NCBI RefSeq assembly: GCF_900103325.1
Contig: NZ_FMXM01000013.1
Coordinates: 62,001-126,000 of the forward strand
DNA: 64,000 nt
Origin: Mesorhizobium qingshengii
GTDB lineage: Bacteria > Pseudomonadota > Alphaproteobacteria > Rhizobiales > Rhizobiaceae
Reading direction: 5' to 3'
Within the stretch, counting starts at the first letter, position 1. Every line of letters starts with the position of its first letter. The position numbers were made by a program, and so were the translations under genes. Positions 23,949 to 30,401 of this stretch are shown here, piece by piece. The notes beneath the pieces were generated by a model. The model saw only the letters and a list, made by a program, of their open reading frames with translations, did not search any database and was not told the DNA's origin.

Positions 23949-24042
23949 TTGGTTGCGCCGCAAAAACAGCGCTTCCTGGCTGTTGCGGAACCGCTGGCCG
24001 GGATGCGAGTTTCCGGGGACACGCCCGTTCGAGGTAATCGCC

Positions 24043-24336
24043 ATGCCCATCCGCCAGATTGTTCCTGTGACAGCAGCCATCATGCTGGCCGCGACAGGTC
24101 TTGCCAATGCCAGGCCCGACACGCGCACGATGGGTTGCGAGCAGCTTCGGCAACTGATCCAGAGCCATCGCGCCGTGGTGCTGACCACCGGTCCCAACAC
24201 CTATGACCGCTATGTCAGGCAGTTCGGCAACGAATGCGACTGGCCGGAGGTGCCGATGCAGGCCTATGTCCCGACACTTGACGGTCACTGCCCGGTCTAC
24301 CGCTGCGAGGAACCGGTCGCCAACTTCCCGGACTGA
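24043..24336 (+). CDS. small secreted cysteine-containing protein
   Basis: The 97-residue precursor has a signal peptide (IRQIVPVTAAIMLAATGLANA, cleaved before RPDTR). The mature domain of about 72 residues has four Cys (MGCEQL, NECDW, GHCPVY, YRCEEP), likely two disulphides, plus VVLTTGPNTYDRYVRQFGN. GAGGTAAT precedes the ATG. Proteins of this size and Cys pattern are common uncharacterised periplasmic proteins of Rhizobiales. It lies 73 bases upstream of the tRNA gene on the same strand. Confidence 0.78.
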   Translation: MPIRQIVPVTAAIMLAATGLANARPDTRTMGCEQLRQLIQSHRAVVLTTGPNTYDRYVRQFGNECDWPEVPMQAYVPTLDGHCPVYRCEEPVANFPD

Positions 24337-24409
24337 TGTTGCCGCCGGAAGATGGCACGCGTTGATCCCGACGCGCGAACCGGCTAGGGGTGGTGCGTCT
24401 GCCAGCTTT

Positions 24410-24483
24410 TCCCGCTTCGTCTAATGGTAGGACAGCGCCCTTTGAAGGCGTGAATCGTGGTTCGAGCCCATGAGCGGGAACCA
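24410..24483 (+). tRNA. tRNA-Gln(UUG), atypical
   Basis: All arms fold: acceptor TCCCGCT/AGCGGGA, D-arm GTCT/GGAC with a GG-containing loop, anticodon stem GCGCC/GGCGT with loop CTTTGAA (anticodon TTG), T-arm CGTGG/CCATG with loop TTCGAGC, discriminator A and an encoded CCA. The D-arm and first half (TTCGTCTAATGGTAGGAC) look like tRNA-Glu rather than the usual rhizobial tRNA-Gln, so it is an extra, divergent isoacceptor or a suppressor-like variant. No repeated 3' end (att site) was seen downstream. Confidence 0.88.
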
Positions 24484-24752
24484 GACAAAGGCAGCGTTGT
24501 CCTGAACATTGGCGATCAAACGGGCGGCGACTTCAGCGACAGAATCACGAAGCGACGGGTGCCAGAAATTTGGTTTCGGGTCAGGCCGGAGCGGCGACGG
24601 CCGGTTACATTTTCCGAGCCATTATCCTGAGTACGCTTCCACACTCGAGGGCGCAGGTCGCAACCGCGGCAACTCCACATCGTATTTCCGCATCGAGAAG
24701 CCGCCCGGAATAAATGACGATCAGCCCAGCAAATGGCAGCCCCGGCCTGATC

Positions 24753-24998
24753 TTACCCCGCGGGTGTTTCTTCGGGTGGCGGCGTCAATACAGTGATGTC
24801 CATTCTCGCGATCTTCGATGCGGCATTACCTTGCGCGTCAGGATCGGTGTCGCCCGTTTCGGCAACCATTGCCTTGGCGCGATGTCCAACGCTGTCGGCG
24901 CTCTTGCCCGGCGCAAATCCTTCGCCCGTTTCCGGCTTTGCCGCTTTCAACTGGGTTTCCGGTACCTGCCGATGCTGACTTGCAATAGCCGAAACCAT
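24753..24998 (-). CDS. small hypothetical protein
   Basis: The 81-residue polar protein lacks hydrophobic segments and looks disordered (QHRQVPETQLKAAKPETGEG, AETGDTDPDAQGNAASKI). ATG 24998 has GGGAGA six bases upstream, which favours it over the ATG at 25058. The 269 bases between the tRNA and this gene hold no gene or repeat that I can support. No function. Confidence 0.55.
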   Translation of the reverse strand: MVSAIASQHRQVPETQLKAAKPETGEGFAPGKSADSVGHRAKAMVAETGDTDPDAQGNAASKIARMDITVLTPPPEETPAG

Positions 24999-25124
24999 CG
25001 ATCTCTCCCTTGGTGAGGGCATCAACATATCTGCCAGGGCTGTTGCGGGACTTACCACACGGAAAGCCCGCCACAGTGAGTCAGGGGGCCAAGGACAAGC
25101 CTACCCAGAATCCTAGGCCACCAG

Positions 25125-25149
25125 GGAACTGGCGGCGCGGTCGCGCGTT
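25125..25149 (+). promoter_or_regulatory. EcfG promoter, exact match, leaderless layout
   Basis: GGAAC (25125-25129), 16 bases, CGTT (25146-25149). The ATG of the next gene begins only seven bases after CGTT, where EcfG transcripts are expected to begin. Confidence 0.8.
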
Positions 25150-25156
25150 TTCTTGC

Positions 25157-25369
25157 ATGCTCAAGAAGATCGCCTTTGCCGCCGTGCTGATCCAGGTTGC
25201 CGCCTTCTCGGCCCTCATAACGCAGACGGTGCTTTTCGCGTCTACGGCTACACAAGCTGCCAACGTTCAGGCCAGCGAACCTGTAGCGGTTACCGATATG
25301 GAATGCGCCAAGGCGACGTGGCCAAACATTCCCGGTAAATGCCTGGAGCGGATTCAAGCGAGGCAATAG
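25157..25369 (+). CDS. small secreted or membrane-anchored protein
   Basis: The 70-residue product has a signal peptide or signal anchor (MLKKIAFAAVLIQVAAFSAL, then ITQTVLFASTATQA) and a mature part of about 37 residues with two Cys (MECAKATWPNIPGKCLE). The ATG must be the start because the Lys pair and hydrophobic core follow it directly, yet no ribosome binding site is present. The exact EcfG promoter ends seven bases upstream, so the mRNA is probably leaderless. The family is not recognised but looks conserved (WPNIPGKC). Confidence 0.75.
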   Translation: MLKKIAFAAVLIQVAAFSALITQTVLFASTATQAANVQASEPVAVTDMECAKATWPNIPGKCLERIQARQ

Positions 25370-25859
25370 AAGGCCCGCCACCAGCGGCGGCGGGCCGGGA
25401 CGGCGGGATCAGTTTTCGGTCAGGACAGTCCTCTGGTTGGGGGTCACCGGATACGGCGAGCTCCGGTGCGTACATTTTGCATGAGCTCCGAATGTTGGTG
25501 AGAGTGGCGTAGTCCGCGCGGCGTTGATCGGCGGTCGCAGTCGGCCCGAATGGTCCGGCAAAGCAGGCATTCCGCGATCACACCATAACCGCATCTCGCC
25601 GGCTCGCGCATATTGCGATTGCGGCGGACCCGATGTCCGCTTGGCCGGCGTCCCCCAAAGCCCACCCCCGATCCCAACTGGCGCCGGCCATTTTCTCCGC
25701 TACTGGAGAAGCTCCTAACCGGACACGCTGGCGCGAGTTCCAGAAGCGGCGGGCCGTCCCCGGGATGACAGGGACTTGCAGGGGGCGCTAGCCCTTGCGG
25801 AGCAAAGCTAGTGCGATTGCGGTACCAAAACATACTGGCCCGCTGTGAGGCACATTGCC
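25370..25859. other. 490-base intergenic stretch without supported gene
   Basis: Immediately after the stop at 25369 lies a hairpin (GGCCCGCC 25372-25379 / GGCGGGCC 25389-25396) without a T-tract. The remaining open frames, including one of 129 codons on the minus strand with three Cys, have no ribosome binding site and unbalanced codon use. I see no repeat or promoter consensus. Confidence 0.5.
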
Positions 25860-26090
25860 CTACAGATCAGTAGGCCACTCACACCAATGGGTCGGATGAA
25901 TGTCCAGGACGATGCCGGTTACGGCGTCCTTCCAACCTTCGCGCGCTTTAATGCAGGGAAACGCGAGCGCGTGCTCTCCCTCGTCAAGGACGGCGACTTT
26001 CAAGTCGCAATCGAACGGAGCGCTCAGGATTGGCTTCCACGTCACTTCACGCTCGGCAATATGAGCCAAGCCCGTCCTGATCTTAGTCAT
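25860..26090 (-). CDS. small conserved hypothetical protein
   Basis: The 76-residue soluble protein has VTWKPILSAPFDCDLKVAVL and IVLDIHPTHWCEWP. The W-x-P-I-x-S/T-A-P-F-D start and the PTHW-x-x-W end are typical of a small rhizobial family in which a beta-rich domain is framed by Trp. GGAAGAT lies about ten bases before the ATG. The family has no known function. The plus-strand frame in the same place is a shadow. Confidence 0.7.
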   Translation of the reverse strand: MTKIRTGLAHIAEREVTWKPILSAPFDCDLKVAVLDEGEHALAFPCIKAREGWKDAVTGIVLDIHPTHWCEWPTDL

Positions 26091-26404
26091 TTCTGGATCT
26101 TCCGAGCCTTGGCGCACTGATTGATCTGAGCCTCCTCTGACAAAGACCCCATGCCGCTGCCGGGGCAACAAAGGGTGCCGGCGCGTCCGCGTTGGGCGGG
26201 GGCTGGGACGGACGCGCCGTGTTCACCGACAACGCCGTACCCATCTTGCCGAAGAACACGACCGGGGGGTCCGTCAATTACCCCGGCAGTCATGTCGTTG
26301 CTTCAAGACGGTCTTAGGGCTGCAGGTCCGGTCCGGAGGGTTGGACCAACTCAAAATCTAACACAGGGGCAAATGGCTCGACTGTTCCATACGGAACAGG
26401 TGCC
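26091..26404. other. intergenic stretch with inverted repeat near crp end
   Basis: This 314-base gap lies downstream of the Crp/Fnr gene and upstream of the small gene at 26090, both minus strand. It holds a perfect inverted repeat CTGTTCC-ATAC-GGAACAG at 26382-26399, five bases after the regulator's stop in the minus direction, without a T-tract. Nothing else was supported. Confidence 0.5.
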
Positions 26405-27085
26405 TCAAAGGTCCCTGCCCCTGAGGTGAGGATTGTCGTGCAGGACCACGTTCAGCAGAGAGTTATGAACCTTCAAATCTCCATTGTATTCGATGAACCC
26501 GAGCTTGCGGAACTTGTTCATGAAGGTGCTCACACGCGACCTGGTGGTGCCGACCATCTCGGCGAGCGTCTCCTGGCTTACCTTGGCTATGACAGTTTGC
26601 GGGTCTCCCTCCTTGCCAAAATTTGCCATCAGAAGCAGCAACCTCGCCAGACGCTTCTCGCTCGAATTGAAAAGCTGGTCCACCAAGTCCTCTTCGACGC
26701 GGGCGTTCCTCGCCAGCAGGTATGATATGAACATCTCAGAGAACTTCGGCTCCTCACGGAGCACCCGCGTGATGGATGCTTTATCAATCCGCGTGACGAC
26801 GCTGTCCACCATCGCGGAGACTGTAGCCAACCGTAACGGCTGGCCGGACAAGCAGCCTTCGCCGAAGAAGTCTCCGCTCTCGTGGAGAGCGACGATCGCT
26901 TCCTTGCCCTGCTCTGATACGATGCAGACCTTGACCTTGCCTTTCTGGACGTAGAAGACGGAATCCGCCGGGTCGCCCTGCGAATAGACAGTCTCATTCT
27001 TTTGATACGTCGCCACGGTCCTTCCGCCGTCCACCGTATTGAGGAAGGCGTTCACATTGAAAGGGTGCTTGTCAGCCTTGGCCAC
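26405..27085 (-). CDS. Crp/Fnr family transcriptional regulator
   Basis: The 226-residue regulator has a cyclic-nucleotide-binding-like beta barrel (KNETVYSQGDPADSVFYVQK, GDFFGEGCLSGQPLRLATV), a long dimer helix (RNARVEEDLVDQLFNSSEKR) and a winged HTH (VSQETLAEMVGTTRSRVSTF, NKFRKLGFI). There is no N-terminal Cys cluster, so it is not an FNR iron-sulfur sensor. GTG 27085 with GGAGA upstream gives the usual length of this rhizobial group; an upstream ATG adds 41 unrelated residues. Ligand unknown. Confidence 0.9.
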   Translation of the reverse strand: MAKADKHPFNVNAFLNTVDGGRTVATYQKNETVYSQGDPADSVFYVQKGKVKVCIVSEQGKEAIVALHESGDFFGEGCLSGQPLRLATVSAMVDSVVTRIDKASITRVLREEPKFSEMFISYLLARNARVEEDLVDQLFNSSEKRLARLLLLMANFGKEGDPQTVIAKVSQETLAEMVGTTRSRVSTFMNKFRKLGFIEYNGDLKVHNSLLNVVLHDNPHLRGRDL

Positions 27086-27229
27086 GACGGGTCTCCATTC
27101 GGTAAGGTGATATTCTAACGCAGGCCGCGTCGGGAAATCACCTGGATTGATGAAGGCAGCTCGCCTCGGCAAATGCCGCTGTGGCAATGGCAACGACATA
27201 ATGTCCATGACCGCCAGTCAGCCCGGCAT

Positions 27230-27260
27230 ATCGATGGTGATGGGGCAACACCATCGATAC
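27230..27260. promoter_or_regulatory. perfect 11-base inverted repeat, possible operator
   Basis: TATCGATGGTG and CACCATCGATA are separated by nine bases. It lies in the 274-base gap between the Crp/Fnr start (27085) and the DUF982 gene end (27360), about 145 bases upstream of the regulator. It has no T-tract, so an operator or RNA hairpin is more likely than a terminator. The rest of the gap shows no gene. Confidence 0.5.
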
Positions 27261-27359
27261 GCCGTTTGCCATTCGAATGCTCGGAACGGCAATGCGTCCT
27301 GGCCGCCGTCCCACAGCGGGGAAGTGGCCCCATCGTCCTTTTGGCCCTCCGCTCGCGGA

Positions 27360-27662
27360 CTATGCCGGCACCCCACCGCGACCCGATTTTGCCCCAGTCA
27401 TCCAGGGTAACGCGGTGGAAACGGGCTCGAGGATTTTGACCGATCTGGCAAACCCGGCGAACGCGTCGCGGGCCACGGAAAGCGACACGTGACCGTCATG
27501 GGCGCGCTGACAGGCCCGAAGCGCGGTCTGATAGATCGGTCCCCGCCGGCTCTCGGGCCACCGTTCCAGGAACTCGAATGCGTCGGCCAGACTTCCAATT
27601 TCCTCGACGACAAACTGCCCGTTCTTGACCAGAACGGGCCGCTCGAAAATCCTGCCGTTCAT
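27360..27662 (-). CDS. DUF982 family protein, paralogue 3
   Basis: The 100-residue protein carries the DUF982 core: VLVKNGQFVVEEIGSLADAF, LERWPESRRGPIYQTAL, RACQRAHDGHVSLSVARDAF. It has a longer C-terminal tail than the paralogues (EPVSTALPWMTGAKSGRGG). ATG 27662 has GGAGG five bases upstream; the ATG at 27674 overlaps that ribosome binding site and is rejected. No exact EcfG promoter is visible, only a CGTT at 27684-27681 with a poor -35. Confidence 0.85.
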   Translation of the reverse strand: MNGRIFERPVLVKNGQFVVEEIGSLADAFEFLERWPESRRGPIYQTALRACQRAHDGHVSLSVARDAFAGFARSVKILEPVSTALPWMTGAKSGRGGVPA

Positions 27663-27925
27663 AGACTCCTCCATCCGTTGAACGAGTTTTTGAGACGAAC
27701 TGCCCCGGCTTGACGCAGCCGTGGGCGCAAAAAAATATGATAAGCGGGATTATGGCTGTCAAGAACTGACTCATCGTCATCGCAAGGGATGAATCCAGCG
27801 GGTTAACCGCCCCTCTGACAACATTCGAACCATCGAACTGATTGGCCTTGAGGGCACGGCAAAAGATCACTTGGCCTGGGCGCTCGGGCCGAATTGTTGG
27901 CGAATGCTACCTGCCGTCGATCGAA

Positions 27926-27950
27926 GGAACGCATCTTCCTGCGATCCGTT
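27926..27950 (+). promoter_or_regulatory. EcfG promoter, exact match, leaderless layout
   Basis: GGAAC (27926-27930), 16 bases, CGTT (27947-27950). The ATG of the next DUF982 gene begins seven bases later (27958), the same spacing as at 25149/25157. Confidence 0.8.
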
Positions 27951-27957
27951 GTCAAGC

Positions 27958-28206
27958 ATGACCCAACAATTCGGCGGAGTGCCAATCAAAGGCATTCACG
28001 GCGTTCGCGTCGTTCGAAATCTCTTCGAAATGAATGACATTCTGACCGACGGCAACTGGCCCTCCAACGGCCCCAAATTTCTCGCCGCGCTGTCGGCCCT
28101 CATCGAGCAACGCGTCGGCCGATGCAGTCCAAAACAGGTACGTATTGCCTTCATCAGCGCGGCGATAGAAGCCGACGTGCTTCCCGACGCCTTCATGGAA
28201 AATTGA
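27958..28206 (+). CDS. DUF982 family protein, paralogue 4
   Basis: The 82-residue protein has the family order in a diverged form: VPIKGIHGVRVVRNLFEMND, ILTDGNWPSNGPKFLAALSA, then a helix with SPKQVRIAFISAAIEADVL. The Trp-Pro element is kept (GNWP). There is no ribosome binding site before the ATG, and the exact EcfG promoter ends seven bases upstream, so translation of a leaderless mRNA is likely. 28207-28420 downstream has no supported gene. Confidence 0.8.
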   Translation: MTQQFGGVPIKGIHGVRVVRNLFEMNDILTDGNWPSNGPKFLAALSALIEQRVGRCSPKQVRIAFISAAIEADVLPDAFMEN

Positions 28207-28420
28207 AAGCCGCCCCCTGCACGTCAGGCCGCGCGAGGCGAAATAAAGCAGGCTGGCAATCGAGGCCAACACCATAATCGACGAGGGTGTAGCTCGCCGG
28301 GGCAACCCCAACCCTCCCCAGCGAGCCTGTCGCTCCGGTACAGCGAACAATGGAGCAACTACTGCTCTACGAAATGAAGCGCCACTAAGTCGCAGAGCTC
28401 CGCCGACAGCGAAATTGCAA

Positions 28421-28639
28421 CTATTCCGCGCCGTCGGTGGGCAGGATTCCATAGTCCTGCGACTTGAGCCCCTGCTCCGCCGTCAGGAAGCCGTCCGAGG
28501 CAAGGCCGCGCCGCAACAACTCCCTGACCGCGGCCGAGCGGCTCGGCATGCGCCTGTCGAAGCGCCAGTTTTCCAGAGCCGCCAGTTCATCCGAAGTCAG
28601 CATGATCTGCAGTCGTTCCGGGCGTTCCAATTCAGCCAT
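28421..28639 (-). CDS. ribbon-helix-helix transcriptional regulator
   Basis: The 72-residue protein has a CopG/Arc-type RHH: strand ERLQIMLTSDELAALENWRF, then RMPSRSAAVRELLRRGLAS. A short C-terminal extension follows. ATG 28639 has GAGGAAG five bases upstream. A perfect palindrome lies 33 bases upstream (28672-28690), the expected place for an autoregulatory operator. No toxin gene is adjacent on this strand, so it is not an obvious antitoxin. Confidence 0.85.
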   Translation of the reverse strand: MAELERPERLQIMLTSDELAALENWRFDRRMPSRSAAVRELLRRGLASDGFLTAEQGLKSQDYGILPTDGAE

Positions 28640-28671
28640 GCGCGCTTCCTCGCTCAAGACCAAGAATACGT

Positions 28672-28690
28672 TGAGTTAGTATCTAACTCA
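28672..28690. promoter_or_regulatory. probable RHH operator
   Basis: TGAGTTAG-TAT-CTAACTCA is a perfect 8-base inverted repeat in the promoter region of the RHH gene. A partial extra half (CTAACTAGTT, near 28804) occurs further upstream. Confidence 0.6.
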
Positions 28691-28823
28691 TTCAGCTCAA
28701 AATTAGGGAATTCCTCATAATGCGTCAAGACCCTGCGACGCGTGAAGAACGCATCACGCACAGGATAGGCATCAAGCGTCGCCCTCGCATTTTGATAACT
28801 ATGCTAACTAGTTGATTTATTTG

Positions 28824-28841
28824 AACAATATTTATATTGTT
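28824..28841. promoter_or_regulatory. AT-rich perfect palindrome upstream of small gene
   Basis: AACAATAT-TT-ATATTGTT lies in an AT-rich island (28795-28845), unlike the GC-rich surroundings, 70 bases before the ATG at 28912. It could be an operator or an upstream promoter element. Confidence 0.45.
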
Positions 28842-28911
28842 ACTTGCCACCACGCAGTGCCGGACGCAAGGTGGAATCTGAAAAGAAAACCATTCCCCCT
28901 GGGAGGTTTCG

Positions 28912-29220
28912 ATGCGATATGATTACTCGGCGCTCCTGCGCGATGACGTGACTTCGACGGTCCACAGGGCGTTCAAGACAGCGGGCATCGTCAACATCAC
29001 CACGGTGGCGGAGCAGGTCAGGGTCAGGAATCTGGCCGAGAATGTCGCCCTCGAGGACATCGAACACCTGGTCCTGCAGGCGGCACAACTCATTGGCGCG
29101 GCAATCGAATTCGACGGCCTGGGCAGCGACTTTCCTCCGCTCGGAGATGGCCTCGTCGAGGATGGTGACGAGCATGCAACCGGCCCGCTCGATTTCCCTC
29201 AACCAACCTCGATTCAATAG
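28912..29220 (+). CDS. conserved hypothetical protein
   Basis: The 102-residue soluble acidic protein has YDYSALLRDDVTSTVHRAFK, then AGIVNITTVAEQVRVRNLAE and LEDIEHLVLQAAQLIGAAIE, consistent with a compact helical bundle. The C-terminal 30 residues are Asp/Pro/Gly-rich and likely disordered. CTGGGAGG before the ATG is a strong ribosome binding site. It seems to be a Mesorhizobium-type family with unknown role. Confidence 0.75.
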   Translation: MRYDYSALLRDDVTSTVHRAFKTAGIVNITTVAEQVRVRNLAENVALEDIEHLVLQAAQLIGAAIEFDGLGSDFPPLGDGLVEDGDEHATGPLDFPQPTSIQ

Positions 29221-29325
29221 TCAAGCGACGAAGCCGGCACGCCCGGGCGAACGCTTGGTGTCTGCCGGCGTGGAACAAGCCTGGTCTTCGGAAATTACCA
29301 TGTCGTCTTGAAAGCGGAGGACGTC

Positions 29326-29526
29326 GTGAAAGGCCTGCGCAGTCTCCTTGTCGAAATGTCTTCGAACTGGCTAAAGCGCCGCAAGGCACAAGCGCCCGTC
29401 GACGTGAAGACGGTCGACGTGAAGACGGTCAAAGCCGCTCCCCGCCTCGCCGAACGGACGACAAGGCAGCGTCCAGTCCACAAGCCCAAACCGAAATCCG
29501 CCCGCGATGTCGCCTCCAATATGTGA
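29326..29526 (+). CDS. small basic protein with internal five-residue repeat
   Basis: The 66-residue protein is strongly basic (WLKRRKAQAPVDVKTVDVKT, RTTRQRPVHKPKPKSARD). VDVKT occurs twice in tandem, encoded by a 15-base direct repeat at 29398-29427, a probable replication-slippage product. GTG 29326 has GGAGGA four bases upstream; an in-frame TTG at 29308 is less likely. Nucleic-acid or membrane-surface binding is possible from charge alone. 29527-29696 downstream shows no gene. Confidence 0.5.
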   Translation: MKGLRSLLVEMSSNWLKRRKAQAPVDVKTVDVKTVKAAPRLAERTTRQRPVHKPKPKSARDVASNM

Positions 29527-29696
29527 GTGAGTGCGCAAGGAGGTCGAAGCGGCCTGATATGCCGTCTTCCCAGTCGGCTTCGAACGATCGCCTTCGCTTC
29601 TGACGGACGTCGGCGTCCTCACGCCACAGTGATCGGCAGGCATGAAACCTTCTGCTGCGAGGCGCATTCTAGGACTGCAACGCAGTCGAGGTTCCA

Positions 29697-29942
29697 ATGC
29701 AAACCGCATGGTTCTCCAAACCCGTGGTGGTTTCGGTCGGCGTCACCGGTTCCATCCGCCATCTGTCCAATACACAGCAGGCCATTGAATTGCTCACGAC
29801 ACATTGGCGCGACACCGGCAGCCAGAAACATCAGTCCGCGCTGCGCGCCTGCCGCCGTGCGACAAGCGGCGACGTCGCCCCCGATACCGCCAGGGAGGCA
29901 TTTGTCGAGGCCGCGCGCGAGGCGCATATCCTGGTCGAATAG
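29697..29942 (+). CDS. DUF982 family protein, paralogue 5
   Basis: The 81-residue protein has the family layout: FSKPVVVSVGVTGSIRHLSN, QAIELLTTHWRDTGSQKHQS, ALRACRRATSGDVAPDTARE, AFVEAAREAHILVE. The Trp-Pro pair is WRD here. GAGG lies five bases before the ATG. It is followed by a hairpin with a T-run (30009-30033) that overlaps the next gene's EcfG promoter. No exact EcfG promoter is seen upstream of this copy. Confidence 0.85.
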   Translation: MQTAWFSKPVVVSVGVTGSIRHLSNTQQAIELLTTHWRDTGSQKHQSALRACRRATSGDVAPDTAREAFVEAAREAHILVE

Positions 29943-30003
29943 GCTTGATCAAGTGAGCCTGCGTTCACGGCATGTCTGCGCCGTTCACAATGTCGTGATC
30001 GAC

Positions 30004-30028
30004 GGAACCGCCTGAAACGACAGGCGTT
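30004..30028 (+). promoter_or_regulatory. EcfG promoter overlapping a terminator
   Basis: GGAAC (30004-30008), 16 bases, CGTT (30025-30028). The spacer is the hairpin CGCCTG-AAACGA-CAGGCG (30009-30026) and the -10 runs into the T-tract. The downstream DUF378 ATG is at 30086. Confidence 0.78.
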
Positions 30029-30033
30029 TTTTT
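30009..30033 (+). terminator. intrinsic terminator of the DUF982 gene
   Basis: CGCCTG / CAGGCG stem with loop AAACGA and seven T. CAGGCGTTTT is repeated at 30038-30047 and 30051-30060 without a full stem, suggesting local duplication. Confidence 0.7.
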
Positions 30034-30085
30034 ACGACAGGCGTTTTTGGCAGGCGTTTTGTCAGGCAACATTCAGGAGGCGTTT

Positions 30086-30316
30086 ATGCGCATCATGAAC
30101 CTCGTCACCCTCGCCCTCATCATCCTTGGCGGTCTCAACTGGCTGTCCATGGGTGTAACGGGCTATGACATAATCGGCACGGCCCTCGGCGGCGCCACCC
30201 TGGCCCGCATGGCCTATCTGATCATCGGGCTCGCAGCCATATGGCAGCTCATGCCGGGCTTCCAGAGCCTCACGGTTGGAGAAGTCGATGCCGAAGGGCA
30301 TGTCCATCATTCGTGA
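30086..30316 (+). CDS. DUF378 family small membrane protein
   Basis: The 76-residue protein has two membrane helices (MNLVTLALIILGGLNWLSMG and LARMAYLIIGLAAIWQLMP) joined by a YDIIGTALGG loop. N-W-G/L after the first helix and the Y-x-x-I-G/A-L element are the DUF378 signature. The C-terminal tail is His-rich (EGHVHHS). AGGAGG is five bases before ATG. Expression is from the EcfG promoter at 30004; a strong terminator follows. Function unknown. Confidence 0.85.
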   Translation: MRIMNLVTLALIILGGLNWLSMGVTGYDIIGTALGGATLARMAYLIIGLAAIWQLMPGFQSLTVGEVDAEGHVHHS

Positions 30317-30323
30317 TCGGTAA

Positions 30324-30354
30324 AATAGGGCGGCGGAAAATCCGCCGCCCTATT
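30324..30354. terminator. strong intrinsic terminator
   Basis: Arms AATAGGGCGGCGGA and TCCGCCGCCCTATT with a 3-base loop, eight bases after the DUF378 stop and about 48 bases from the convergent transporter gene end. It could serve both strands. Confidence 0.8.
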
Positions 30355-30401
30355 GCGTGTAGTCGGGTCAACCATCGCGACGATCGATCGGCAGGCGCGC
30401 G

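Noticed and set aside
23988..24012. GGAAC-N16-AGTT upstream of the secreted protein at 24043
   Set aside because: The first -10 base differs, and AGTT is a poor EcfG -10; kept out of the feature list.
25444..25833. 129-codon minus-strand frame with Cys-containing end
   Set aside because: No ribosome binding site, unbalanced codon use, and no recognisable motif; it looks like chance in GC-rich DNA.
30021..30060. CRISPR-like or phase-variable repeat of CAGGCGTTTT
   Set aside because: Spacing is irregular (17 and 13 bases), only three copies; better explained as local duplication of a terminator half.
24410..30400. Genomic island inserted at the tRNA gene
   Set aside because: Many small genes follow, but I found no integrase and no repeat of the tRNA 3' end that would act as an attachment site.
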